DNA of 28,180 nt from Bifidobacteriaceae bacterium (GCA_031268115.1 JAIRXV010000436.1:1-28180); one strand, 5' to 3'. Positions 14,309-22,869 are shown, numbered from the stretch's first letter. The notes: generated by a model not told the origin, from the letters alone. Made by a program: numbers and translations.

Positions 14309-17300
14309 CGGCGCCCGCCTCAGCCCGGACCTCGGCCTCGAGCGCGGGCAAAGGCGCAGGCATTGACCCACCCCCCGGTTGGGCGCTGTCGCCGGTCCCA
14401 GGTACAGCCTCGCCCCCGGCGGCCACCTCGCCCCCAGTGACCTCCCCGTCATCGTTCTGGGCGTCCAAGTCCGTCATTGCGACCGCTTTGACCTGCGACG
14501 ACTTGAAGTCCTGGCAGGTCACTAGGCCGATGCCATCCACGTAGTCTTCCAAGGCACCCAGCGCTTTGAGTGGGGTGGCCAGGATCATGTGGAAGCCGAA
14601 CGCCACGAAGACGTCCATGGCCATCCGGGTAAAGTCGGTGTCGGCCCGGTCGAAGGCCTCGTCCATCACCACCGTGCCATAGCTCGGCAGCTTGCCGGGC
14701 TCGGACGCCAGTTGGTAGCGCAGCGCCGCGGCCAAGCAGAAGATGGCGAGTTTCTGTTGCTGCCCGCCCGAGAGTCCGGAGGACGTGTCGTGGACGTTGA
14801 CCACCATCCCGGCGCGGTCTACCTCCTCACCCACGAATCGCACGTGCCGCCTGGTGTCCAGGCAGGCCTCACGCCAGTTACGGTCCGCGGCGTCCGAATT
14901 GGCTGGGTTGAGGCGGTCCATCAACTCACGCAGGATCTCGAACTTGGCCTCGCCCTCGGCCCGGTCCTTGGGGCCGCGCAGCGAATCGGAGGCGATGGAA
15001 CTGAGCGCTCGCAGGAAATCCTCGGCCATTTGCGAACGGCTTTCCTTCACTTGTATGCGCAGGTAGCGGCCGGAATCGAAGTCGGAGTCGCGAAGGGACG
15101 CATTGATCTCGCGGATCCGCTCCTTGATCTCTTTGGGTGCGCGGCGAATCGCCTGACCCAACACGCCGATGTTCCGCTGTGACTGGCTCTTAAGCAACGC
15201 GTCGAAGCGGTCTTCGAACTCAGGCAACCTATCCGCCAGGAGTTCGCTGTGGCGGTCGAGGAATCCGGGGGCATCATCGGGTCCCGGCTGCAGGTCACCC
15301 ACCGCAGCGGGCCATCGAACCGCGAACTCCCGAGTCAACCGGTCGATCCCGTGCCGGGCCTCACTGGCTCGCTGTCCGGCCTGCTCCCGCTCGACACCCA
15401 ACTCCTTAGCGACATCGCTGGCCCGGCGATCGATGGTCTCGTAAGTCAGCGCCCGCTGTTTCTTGACGGCCTCGAAACGGCCCAACAGTTCGGTGCGTTC
15501 GGCCGAGCTGAACTCTTCGCGCGCAGCGCCATCGTCCAGATCGCCGAGAACCCGCCGGACCGCGCCGACCGCTCCCTTGGCCTCGGCGACAGCCGCTCCC
15601 GCGCCCTCCAACTCCGCCCGCGCTGCGCCCAGCGCCTGAGCGGCCTCGTCCCGTTGCTTCTCAGCTAGGCGAAGATCGGCGTTGGTGGCCCGGAAGGCCG
15701 CCAGCGCCTGATCCGCCTCGGTTGCGCTTCGGCGCGCCGCCTCCACGTCGAGGTCCTGCCATGTGTAGAGCATGAGGCGCTCCACCGCGTCGCGCCGCCG
15801 GCGGGCCTGTTCGCGAACGCCATCGGCCTCATCGTAGGCGGCTTCAAGCTCGGCGATCTGCCCCCGTACCGTCCGCAATCGTTCGAGAAGACGCTCCAGC
15901 TTGGCGCCCGGGTCCATACCCAAGACCCACCGCGAGGAATCCTCGACCGCGCTGCGATCGTCCTTCTCGTGGCGTTGTTCGTTGCGTTTGACCAGACCGT
16001 TGATGGTCACCGCCGTCTTGGCAGCATCGAACGCCGCCAAGTCTTCAGCGCACTCGTAGTCGTAGGACCGGCTCAGGGTCCAGGCCAGCCATTGTTTGAA
16101 CGGACCCTCGGCCAGGTCCAACCGGCGTGCCAGGGAGTTTGCCGCCCTGGGCATGGACGGCGTGGGAATAGCGGCCGGAAGCATTTCGAGGACCACCCGC
16201 GCACGCAGGAAACGTGAGTTCACGGCCTCGGTGACGGCTGCCCGATGCCGGGGTGGCACCAACAGCGAGACCGCCAGAGGGCGCAGCACGCGTTCCATCG
16301 CGCCCGACCAGTCCACGTGGCTGGCCTTGACCTGCATCAACTCGCCAGCAAACGGCAGTGCCTTGGCGGGCAAGCCCGTGGCGCCGCAAATGATGTCACG
16401 CGCGGCGAGCAGCCCTGGGGGCAGGTTGGAGCGGGCAGAATCGGCGGCCCGGTACTCCTCCTCCACAAGGCGTTGCGAGTTCTTCAAGGCAACCAACTGA
16501 CCGGAGATGGCCTGCAATTGTTCGCGCGCCACGGCATCGGCCGTTCCCGCTTCTGATTCGCTCACGCGCGTAGACGTCAGCTCCTCGAATTCGGCAGCAT
16601 TGGTTGGGACCTCGATACCCGCCGCGCGCAAGTCCTGCGTGGTGGACTGCGAGTTCTGCTCCGCGTGGTCCGCTACTCGGTGCCGGGCTTCGCATTGGTT
16701 CTCAAGGCGGGCCAACGCCTCGCCGCCGTGGCGTTGAGCGGCCAAGCTGGCGGCATCGTGCACGGTGACGGCCTGCTCCGCGCGGGCCGCCGCCGCATCG
16801 CGGACCGCCCCCGCCGCCCTGAGATCGTGTTCGGCGTGGGCCAGGGCGATCTCAGCCAAACGCCGCTTTTCGGCGTCGCGGACCGCATCGATCACTTCCG
16901 CGAGGCGAGCGGCCCGGGCTGCGGCGGCCTGGGACTCAAGCGCTGCGCCGTGCAGACCTATCAGCGGTTCCAGGTGGTCCACCTGCTGGCGCGCCTCAAC
17001 CACCCGGGCGTGGGCCTGGCGCAACTCGTCGAACTGCTCGGCGGCTCTGGCCGCGATGTCGAAAGTCTCCGGTCTATCCAGCATGAATGTGCGAAAGAGC
17101 GTGTCGAGGGAACCCAGAGCCTTGGCCGATTGAGTGCGGTGCAGCAGACCCATGGCCCCCTCGGCGTCGATGCCCATAGCGCGGTGAAAGCGGGCCGAGA
17201 ACTTGGAGTGCTGATCGGTCACGCTCAAGTGATCGGGCCAGTTTCGCTTGATGCCGCGCGCATCCAATCCGTCTTTGGCGAACGGCTGGAAGTCCATCAA

Positions 17301-17792
17301 CCCGACATCTTCACCCAGCACAATGCCCAGTTCGGTCACATCCGCCGGCTTCGCGGCGCCGCGTTTGACGTGGTAGAGCTTGATCAGGGTGAGGGTCTTG
17401 CCCCCCGGCGAATCCTCGTAGGCCAACAACACACCCGACCACGTGGCGCCGCCGCGTAGGAAATCGCTGGTCACCTCGCCCGTGAGATCGTCGGTCTGCC
17501 TGCGCCACGCCCCGCGCACATACGTGATCAGCGTCCGGTCGAAACGGCTTGAGGTCTCCGCGGCAGCGGCGTTGAAGCGGACCTTGATCCGGGGAACGAG
17601 CACCGTGGCGATCGCATCCAACAGCGTCGACTTGCCCGAGCCTGAGCCACCCGTCAACAGGTGACCGGCGCGGCCGATCTGGATCGCGTGGTGTCCGGTG
17701 AAAGTCCCCCAGTTGACCAATTCGATACGGGACATGCGCCACTGCTTGTCCGCGACGGCCGCGCTACCCAGATCAAACACCCCTTGACTCAC
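14301..17792 (-). CDS. jetC: JetC, MukB-like SMC ATPase of Wadjet
   Basis: A 1163-residue SMC-family protein, the motor of the anti-plasmid complex. Walker A is GGSGSGKST (48-56), the ABC signature LSGGQQQKL is at about 1007-1015 and Walker B VVMDEAFDRAD at about 1041-1051. The middle is a long Ala/Arg/Glu-rich coiled coil with a hinge-like part (GLPAKALPFAGELMQV). The last 50 or so residues are a Gly/Pro/acidic tail outside the ATPase head, which I do not remember as general for JetC. The GTG start overlaps the jetB stop in GTGA. It dimerises through the head and hinge and extrudes DNA loops with JetA and JetB. Confidence 0.95.
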   Translation of the reverse strand: MSQGVFDLGSAAVADKQWRMSRIELVNWGTFTGHHAIQIGRAGHLLTGGSGSGKSTLLDAIATVLVPRIKVRFNAAAAETSSRFDRTLITYVRGAWRRQTDDLTGEVTSDFLRGGATWSGVLLAYEDSPGGKTLTLIKLYHVKRGAAKPADVTELGIVLGEDVGLMDFQPFAKDGLDARGIKRNWPDHLSVTDQHSKFSARFHRAMGIDAEGAMGLLHRTQSAKALGSLDTLFRTFMLDRPETFDIAARAAEQFDELRQAHARVVEARQQVDHLEPLIGLHGAALESQAAAARAARLAEVIDAVRDAEKRRLAEIALAHAEHDLRAAGAVRDAAAARAEQAVTVHDAASLAAQRHGGEALARLENQCEARHRVADHAEQNSQSTTQDLRAAGIEVPTNAAEFEELTSTRVSESEAGTADAVAREQLQAISGQLVALKNSQRLVEEEYRAADSARSNLPPGLLAARDIICGATGLPAKALPFAGELMQVKASHVDWSGAMERVLRPLAVSLLVPPRHRAAVTEAVNSRFLRARVVLEMLPAAIPTPSMPRAANSLARRLDLAEGPFKQWLAWTLSRSYDYECAEDLAAFDAAKTAVTINGLVKRNEQRHEKDDRSAVEDSSRWVLGMDPGAKLERLLERLRTVRGQIAELEAAYDEADGVREQARRRRDAVERLMLYTWQDLDVEAARRSATEADQALAAFRATNADLRLAEKQRDEAAQALGAARAELEGAGAAVAEAKGAVGAVRRVLGDLDDGAAREEFSSAERTELLGRFEAVKKQRALTYETIDRRASDVAKELGVEREQAGQRASEARHGIDRLTREFAVRWPAAVGDLQPGPDDAPGFLDRHSELLADRLPEFEDRFDALLKSQSQRNIGVLGQAIRRAPKEIKERIREINASLRDSDFDSGRYLRIQVKESRSQMAEDFLRALSSIASDSLRGPKDRAEGEAKFEILRELMDRLNPANSDAADRNWREACLDTRRHVRFVGEEVDRAGMVVNVHDTSSGLSGGQQQKLAIFCLAAALRYQLASEPGKLPSYGTVVMDEAFDRADTDFTRMAMDVFVAFGFHMILATPLKALGALEDYVDGIGLVTCQDFKSSQVKAVAMTDLDAQNDDGEVTGGEVAAGGEAVPGTGDSAQPGGGSMPAPLPALEAEVRAEAGADG

Positions 17793-18634
17793 CGGTCACG
17801 CTCCCTATCGCCGCTGCCTCGGTCCACCTCACGGTGAAGCCGGTAGACGATGGCGTCGCCTCGGCCGTCATCACTGTCATCACCGTCATCGCTGTCACCA
17901 CTATCGCCGTCCTCGTCAGCGCTCCCGGCTCCACCCCCATCGCCGTCGCCGCCACCGCCGCCATCACCCTGGGCGCCGCCCCCGCCATCGACGATCCGGC
18001 GCAGCTCACGAGTCACTTCCTCGACTTCCTCGGGGCCGAGCACAAGACGCAGAACCGGTGAGATCTCGCTGTGCCCCTCAGCGTTCGGCCTGGACAGGAA
18101 GCCGTGGTCCCGCATGGCGGTCCACGCGCTCGACACGCGTTTGGCGAAGGTCGCCTCGTCGTCGCCGCGCTGAGTCCGGTACACGTCAAGCTGTTCGGTC
18201 AGCTCCACGCGGCTGACAAAGACCCGGCCTCCCTCACCCTCGCGCAGGAGCAGTTGCCGCAGGTGCAGCACCATCGCGGTCTGGAGAAAGGTCAAGTTCG
18301 CGGTTCGCACCACAGTGGGGGCGTCGAGACCCGGACCTGCCACGTTGCGGATGAACGCCAACTCCAAATCGAGGTCCACCACCAGCTCCAAGAACAGGTC
18401 AGCCAGGCGCGAACGGATCATGTCGCGATCAGCCAGCACCGCGGACCACAGATTCGGGTTGATTCGCGCCGAGACGTATGGCCCTCGAAGCAGTTGGACC
18501 AGCGCACGGCGGGAAACCTCGGCGAGTTCGCCCGTATCGCCTGGCCACAACCCAGGGGTGAGCGGATCCTCCTGGGGTGCAGGAACGCCATCGGCGGCGT
18601 GGCTTATCACCGGAGGCATCGGATCGGGACTCAT
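17789..18634 (-). CDS. jetB: JetB, MukE-like (DUF4194) subunit of Wadjet
   Basis: A 281-residue protein. The conserved part (about 40-220) is a DUF4194/MukE-like winged-helix protein with ALVQLLRGPYVSARINPNLWSAVLADRDMIRSRLADLFLEL, and a second part RVELTEQLDVYRTQRGDDEATFAKRVSSAWTAMRDHGFL. JetB sits on the JetA kleisin near the ATPase heads. Beyond it, about 60 residues are almost only Gly, Asp and Ser (for example DGDSGDSDDGDDSDDGRGD) before a charged end. ATG at 18634 overlaps the jetA stop in ATGA with GAGAAGG upstream. The longer frame to 18733 would overlap jetA by about 100 bp and is not needed. Confidence 0.92.
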   Translation of the reverse strand: MSPDPMPPVISHAADGVPAPQEDPLTPGLWPGDTGELAEVSRRALVQLLRGPYVSARINPNLWSAVLADRDMIRSRLADLFLELVVDLDLELAFIRNVAGPGLDAPTVVRTANLTFLQTAMVLHLRQLLLREGEGGRVFVSRVELTEQLDVYRTQRGDDEATFAKRVSSAWTAMRDHGFLSRPNAEGHSEISPVLRLVLGPEEVEEVTRELRRIVDGGGGAQGDGGGGGDGDGGGAGSADEDGDSGDSDDGDDSDDGRGDAIVYRLHREVDRGSGDRERDR

Positions 18635-20112
18635 GACGTGGCCCTTCTCGTAGGTGAACGAGTAGGCAGAGCGCGCTCGAACAGGTAATCCGGAACCAGA
18701 CCCCGCCGTTCGCGGCCGGTTGGGGAGCGCCAAACCATCTCGCGGGAGCCCGGGAGGGGGCGGCCGTGCCGCTCACCCAGCACCATCAAACCGATCACGC
18801 TGGCCACCCCCTGAGTGGCGGGATGAGCATCGAGGACCTCGCTCAGCGTGGCCGCCCCGCGGTGCGCCACCACGTCATTGACCGCGGCCGTCAGCTCGGC
18901 GTAGTCGATATCTGACAGCCGCGTCAGATGCGCCACTTCCCGCAGGTCCACCACCTCAGGGCGTTGGGTGGTGATCTCTTCGGCGCTGTGGGAATCGGCC
19001 GGATTGTGCAGGTTGACGGAGCTGACCGACCGAATAGGCACCGAGGTCAACGGCAGAGTCACCTCCAGCCGGGTGTACGGCGCCACCGCCGGCGCCGCTG
19101 CGGCCGCAGCCTTGAGCGCCTCCCGCAAGGCCAGATGAACCTTGCGGGAGCGAGCGTGCTGCTGGGTGTGGACAAACCGGCGCAGCGACCGCGACAACGA
19201 CGTCATCACGTCCCTGACCTCGCGGCTCGAACTCTGCATCACAGGAACCATGGTGCGCAACGCCCGGCGTTCCGCCGCGCTGAGCGACTCAGCGAACTCC
19301 CGCTCCAGCAACACGTCGATGTCATCGTCGAAGACGGTGGAACTCTCTGGATCGTTGATCAGATCGTGGAAACCCACAAGCGAGCGCCCAGCCTCAGACC
19401 CTTCCAAATGGTCGATCTCGAAGAAGACCTCCTCCAACACGTCCCCACGCGACCCAGCATCATCGATGAGCCGCATCCGCAAACCGTGGTTGATGGCCTC
19501 AATCTCGGCGCGCACCTGCGCAAAGTCTGACGGCAACTGTTCGGCTAGCGACAGAATGTCCCGGGTTCGCTCCGAGGCCCGGGCCGTGGCCAGCGGCGTG
19601 AACTCGCCGCGCTCCACCAGATCGATCTCGTGGTCGATGGCGTCACGCCGCGCCCGCAGAGCCACCAACCGGGACGTGGCATCGGGGTCCGTTTGGATGG
19701 CAAGGTCGTGGATGCGTTCAAGGATCGTCGCAAGACGCGATTCGGTCACCGCACGGCTGCGCTGTTCCCGGGAACGCAGAAACGCCAGGGCTTGAAGTGC
19801 GCCATCGGACAATTCCAAGGTTTGATCCCGGGTCTCCGTGGCCGGACGGCGAATCAGGTAGCCCTGACGCACCCAGGCCTCGCAATAGGCCTTACCCGTC
19901 GCATCCCCCAGGCCGAGCGCGGGGCGAAGCTCCTCCAGTTCCTGGTCAACACGTTCAAACAGAACCGCCGCGGGCAAGCGGCGTTGGTCGGAGCCGAGGT
20001 GTTCGCCTAGAACAGTCAGGATGATGGCAGCACTGTCCGCCCGCAACGCGCGCCACGCGATGTCCTCTTCGCGCAGGCGCTGCGCGGTGAGCGCCCGTCC
20101 CAAAACTGCCAC
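18631..20112 (-). CDS. jetA: JetA, MukF-like kleisin (DUF3375) of Wadjet
   Basis: First gene of the operon. Near the start, IAWRALRADSAAIILTVLGEHLG and RRLPAAVLFERVDQELEEL are the usual beginning of DUF3375/JetA. The middle has SREQRSRAVTESRLATILERIHDLA and a DVLEEVFFEIDHLEGSEAGRSL-type stretch, and the C-terminal kleisin domain ends with VWRSPTGRERRGLVPDYLFE. I chose GTG 20112 (493 residues, near the usual length). TACCCT lies 6 nt before it, fitting the leaderless pattern. The open frame to 20274 runs through a tandem repeat giving CAG/RVV-like junk and is unlikely to be protein. It bridges the JetC heads. Confidence 0.9.
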   Translation of the reverse strand: MAVLGRALTAQRLREEDIAWRALRADSAAIILTVLGEHLGSDQRRLPAAVLFERVDQELEELRPALGLGDATGKAYCEAWVRQGYLIRRPATETRDQTLELSDGALQALAFLRSREQRSRAVTESRLATILERIHDLAIQTDPDATSRLVALRARRDAIDHEIDLVERGEFTPLATARASERTRDILSLAEQLPSDFAQVRAEIEAINHGLRMRLIDDAGSRGDVLEEVFFEIDHLEGSEAGRSLVGFHDLINDPESSTVFDDDIDVLLEREFAESLSAAERRALRTMVPVMQSSSREVRDVMTSLSRSLRRFVHTQQHARSRKVHLALREALKAAAAAAPAVAPYTRLEVTLPLTSVPIRSVSSVNLHNPADSHSAEEITTQRPEVVDLREVAHLTRLSDIDYAELTAAVNDVVAHRGAATLSEVLDAHPATQGVASVIGLMVLGERHGRPLPGSREMVWRSPTGRERRGLVPDYLFERALPTRSPTRRATS

Positions 20113-20118
20113 GGAGTC

Positions 20119-20124
20119 AGGGTA
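20119..20124 (-). promoter_or_regulatory. Predicted -10 box of the jet operon
   Basis: TACCCT on the minus strand, 6 nt from the chosen jetA GTG, matches the TANNNT pattern seen for vanR and the acetyltransferase gene. I see no good -35 box, so confidence is low. Confidence 0.35.
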
Positions 20125-20176
20125 GAGGTAGGCACTGACATTCCGGCCCCCAGGCCCCCAGACCTGGACCCGCGCC

Positions 20177-20267
20177 GCACAACCCGCCCCGCACAACGCC
20201 CCGCACAACTCGCCCCGCACAACGCCCCGCACAACCCGCCCCGCACAACGCCCCGCACAACCCGTCC
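20177..20267. repeat. Minisatellite of seven GCACAAC units upstream of jetA
   Basis: GCACAAC occurs seven times between 20177 and 20261, separated alternately by 7-bp (CCGCCCC or TCGCCCC) and 5-bp (GCCCC) linkers. The result is about 3.5 copies of a 26-bp composite unit. It fills much of the gap between jetA and the divergent AIM24-family gene. The near-perfect copies imply recent slippage or recombination. It could be a variable-number repeat or a multi-copy binding site. Confidence 0.85.
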
Positions 20268-20370
20268 ACCCCACCCTGGCCGAACGGAACTACCGCTAGA
20301 GTTGGCGACGTTCCTGGCAGTCCGCAGCGGTGCGGACCTCAACGACACACCAAAAAGGCAGGGAGTAACC

Positions 20371-21075
20371 GTGCAGTTCATGATTGAGACCAATGTGCAG
20401 TTCCCGACAGCGCGCGCCTACTTCGTGCAAGGCGAGACCGCGCTGATCTCGCGAGGCTCCATGATTTGGCGCACCGCTGGGGTGGAGCTCAACGCCAAAC
20501 TCAACGCCGCGGGCTCGGGCTTGGGGAAATTCGTCAAGGCAGTGGCGCGTAGCACAGTCTCCGGAGAGTCCATGTTCATCACCGAAGTCGTGTGCCAGGC
20601 GCCGCGTGGGGAATTAGCCCTCGCGCCCAGTGTCCCGGGCACAATCCGCCAACTCGATGTCGGAGCGAACCAATACCGACTGAACGACAGCGCATTCTTG
20701 GCAATGGACGCCACAGTTGCCTACACGGTGGAACGCCAGAGCATCGGCAAAGCGATGTTCGGCGGCCAAGGCGGACTGTTCGTCATGACAACTAACGGCC
20801 AAGGCGCCCTACTGGTCAACGCATTCGGTTCGATCCAGGAGATCGACCTAGCCGATTGCCCAGGCTTTACGGTTGACAACCGCCATGTCGTGGCCTGGGA
20901 CCGCAACCTGGATTACCGCATCGAGCTGCAGGGTGGGTTCTTCGGGTCCATCGGCACCGGCGAGGGCGTAGTGAACACCTTCTACGGCACCGGCAAGGTG
21001 CTCATTCAGAGCCTCAACCTCGAGACCTTCGTGGCCGCGTTGCACCCGTTCTTGCCAAGCTCAAGCTCAAGCTAA
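20371..21075 (+). CDS. AIM24-family protein
   Basis: A 234-residue beta-rich protein of the AIM24 (formerly DUF124) family, recognised from FVQGETALISRGSMIWRTAGVELNAKLN, ARSTVSGESMFITEVVCQAPRGELALAPSVPGTI and the C-terminal VDNRHVVAWDRNLDYRIELQGG. The mitochondrial relative helps organise the inner membrane; the bacterial proteins have no defined activity. The GTG at 20371 has AGGGAG about 5 nt before it, so I prefer it to the upstream ATG at 20302. It ends in a Ser-rich tail (PSSSSS). It is divergent from jetA. A TAGAGT hexamer (20297-20302) is a possible -10 box. Confidence 0.88.
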   Translation: MQFMIETNVQFPTARAYFVQGETALISRGSMIWRTAGVELNAKLNAAGSGLGKFVKAVARSTVSGESMFITEVVCQAPRGELALAPSVPGTIRQLDVGANQYRLNDSAFLAMDATVAYTVERQSIGKAMFGGQGGLFVMTTNGQGALLVNAFGSIQEIDLADCPGFTVDNRHVVAWDRNLDYRIELQGGFFGSIGTGEGVVNTFYGTGKVLIQSLNLETFVAALHPFLPSSSSS

Positions 21076-21131
21076 TTCGCTCTCGGACAGTGGCGTAAGG
21101 GCCATCGTCGGCTCTTCCGGCGTCGGGTACG

Positions 21132-21154
21132 GTGGTAGGCGTTGGGGCTACCAC
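21132..21154. promoter_or_regulatory. 7-bp inverted repeat before the SDR gene
   Basis: GTGGTAG (21132-21138) and CTACCAC (21148-21154) are perfect inverted arms around 9 bp. They sit just after a possible -10 box TACGGT (21128-21133) and before the GGGAGG ribosome site (21156-21161). This could be an operator or a leader hairpin. No regulator gene is adjacent. Confidence 0.35.
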
Positions 21155-21166
21155 TGGGAGGTTCAT

Positions 21167-21958
21167 ATGCGCACAGCCGTGGTGACAGGTGCGAGCAGCG
21201 GAATCGGCGCGGCCACAGCCGTGGCGCTTGCCCGCGACAACTGGCGTGTGGTGCTTGGAGCCCGCCGGACCGACCGGTTGGCGGAGGTGGCCAAACGATG
21301 TGGGCCGAACGCCATCGTCCAGCGGCTCGACGTTACAGACCAGGCATCCGTGGACGCCTTGGCCGGTGGCCTGCAAGAGTGCACGCTACTCGTGAACAAC
21401 GCGGGCGGCGCCCACGGACTTCGCTCCATCGCAGAGGCCCAAGATGGCGAATGGGAGTGGATGCTGCAGACCAATGTGATGGGAACGATGCGCGTCACAC
21501 GCGCCCTGCTGCCGCTGCTCTTGGCGTCCGGGGATGGCATCGTCATAACCATCGCCTCGATCGCCGCGCATTACCCCTACGCGGGCGGTAGCGGCTACAA
21601 CGCGGCCAAGTTTGCCGAACGCGGGCTGGTCGGCGCGTTGCGGGCCGACCTCGCCGGTCTGCCCGTACGGGTAACCGAAATCGACCCAGGGCTGGTGCGG
21701 ACGGAGTTCTCCTTGGTCCGGTTCGACGGCGACGAGTCTCGCGCCGATGCCACCTACGAAGGCATCACCCCTTTGGTGGCCGATGACGTTGCCGAGTGCG
21801 TCCGATGGGTCGCCTCCCTGCCGTCGCACGTCAACATCGACGGCCTCTCGGTGCTGGCCCGAGACCAGATCGGCCCAGTCAAGACGACACCCAAGGCACC
21901 GCGCAAGACGACACCCAAGGCACCGCGCAAAGCGACGCCCAGGGCACCGCGCGAATGA
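21167..21958 (+). CDS. Short-chain dehydrogenase/reductase with repeat tail
   Basis: A 263-residue NAD(P)-dependent oxidoreductase of the classical SDR family. It has the cofactor motif TGASSGIG (7-14), NNAG (77-80) and the catalytic Ser131, Tyr144 and Lys148 (ASIAAHYPYAGGSGYNAAK). ARR after the second strand suggests NADP(H). The region EIDPGLVRTEFSLVRF is like YdfG-type serine/3-hydroxy-acid dehydrogenases, but the substrate is not determined. The ATG follows GGGAGG. The last 25 residues are a Lys/Pro tail made of KTTPKAPR repeats encoded by a 24-bp tandem repeat. Its stop overlaps the start of the META-domain gene in ATGA. Confidence 0.92.
   Translation: MRTAVVTGASSGIGAATAVALARDNWRVVLGARRTDRLAEVAKRCGPNAIVQRLDVTDQASVDALAGGLQECTLLVNNAGGAHGLRSIAEAQDGEWEWMLQTNVMGTMRVTRALLPLLLASGDGIVITIASIAAHYPYAGGSGYNAAKFAERGLVGALRADLAGLPVRVTEIDPGLVRTEFSLVRFDGDESRADATYEGITPLVADDVAECVRWVASLPSHVNIDGLSVLARDQIGPVKTTPKAPRKTTPKAPRKATPRAPRE
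21881..21952 (+). repeat. Three 24-bp tandem repeats at the end of the SDR gene
   Basis: Units at 21881-21904 and 21905-21928 are identical; the unit at 21929-21952 differs at a few positions. In frame they encode KTTPKAPR twice and KATPRAPR once, just before the stop codon. Confidence 0.9.
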
Positions 21959-22869
21959 GCGAGGGGCCCAGCGCGGGCGTCCGGGGCGGGCGTCGCAGAC
22001 TGGGGCTGACCGTCATCGTCGGTGCGCTGATCCTTACCCTCACCTTTGGCGTGCGCGCGCTCCGCAACGAACCCGAAGGGCCGGGGCTGACTGCCGCGCA
22101 GAACCGGGATCTCCTGCGGCTGCGCGGCCAATGGACTTTGGCGACCCTGAGCGTGGATGGCCAGGAATTCGACGTGCCATCGGCGCAGCCCATAGACCTT
22201 GAGCTGGGCGAGTCGTCGGCCAGCGGCTGGACCGGGTGCCACGCCTACGCGACCGTCTACACGGCCTCACCCTTGGGGTCCCTCTCGATCGATCCACTCG
22301 GCGTCACCCCGTCCACCTGCACGCCCGAGGACGACGCGCTAGCGGACACCTACCTAGATGCGTTTGCGCTGGCGGTGACTTGGGCGGTAGCCGAGGATGG
22401 CACCCTGGAACTGCGCGGCAAAGGAATCACCGCGACTTACACGCGGTCCGCCGAGACGCTGACCCCCACGGATCCGCGCTCAGATCCGCCGGCCTGGGTT
22501 GGCACGTGGCGACTGGCTTCGATCCAAACCACGGCCCGGACCTTTGAGGTCGATGCCGAGGACAACGTGTGGATCGGCATCGGCGCCATCCGTGCTACGG
22601 GCAGTGCCGGATGCAACGCGTTTTTCGGCCGGGTCAGCGCGTTGGGTGCGCGCGGAATCTTCTTCGACCGTCTTGTGATCGGTCTGAAGACCTGCGTCGG
22701 AAACGAGACCATCATGCGCCGAGAGTCGGAGCTGATGGACGCCTTAGCAAACGTGAACCGGTGGGAAATGGACGATGCCGGCCGCCTTGTTCTGTCGGGC
22801 CGCGGCGCCACGGTGGTGCTCACCCTGGAGGGTCCGCCCCCGTCGATCGACACTGCCCCGCCGATTTAG
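21955..22869 (+). CDS. Membrane-anchored protein with two META (HslJ-like) domains
   Basis: A 304-residue protein. A short basic N-terminus (RGGRRR) precedes one membrane helix (about 16-35, LGLTVIVGALILTLTFGV) and the rest should be outside the membrane. Two META domains follow, each with the LRGQW/WVGTWRL start, a GxxGC-type centre (ASGWTGCHAY and ATGSAGCNAFFG) and a TCTPEDDALADTYLDAF- or TCVGNETIMRRESELMDAL-type helix. Cys residues in each domain could form disulphides. The related HslJ is a heat-inducible envelope protein linked to novobiocin resistance; the role here is unknown. Start overlaps the SDR stop by 4 bp, so the two genes form an operon. Confidence 0.88.
   Translation: MSEGPSAGVRGGRRRLGLTVIVGALILTLTFGVRALRNEPEGPGLTAAQNRDLLRLRGQWTLATLSVDGQEFDVPSAQPIDLELGESSASGWTGCHAYATVYTASPLGSLSIDPLGVTPSTCTPEDDALADTYLDAFALAVTWAVAEDGTLELRGKGITATYTRSAETLTPTDPRSDPPAWVGTWRLASIQTTARTFEVDAEDNVWIGIGAIRATGSAGCNAFFGRVSALGARGIFFDRLVIGLKTCVGNETIMRRESELMDALANVNRWEMDDAGRLVLSGRGATVVLTLEGPPPSIDTAPPI

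Noticed and set aside
16665..17459. 264-residue frame on the plus strand inside jetC
   Set aside because: It is antisense to a well-supported SMC coiled coil and has no recognisable domain or ribosome site; a GC-rich shadow frame.
20177..20267. CRISPR-like array
   Set aside because: The core is just 7 bp and the linkers are 5-7 bp and nearly identical, so it is a minisatellite; no cas genes are present.
18631..20274. N-terminal extension of JetA through the repeat region
   Set aside because: The extra 54 residues are the translation of the tandem repeat and flank; the family start matches shortly after GTG 20112.
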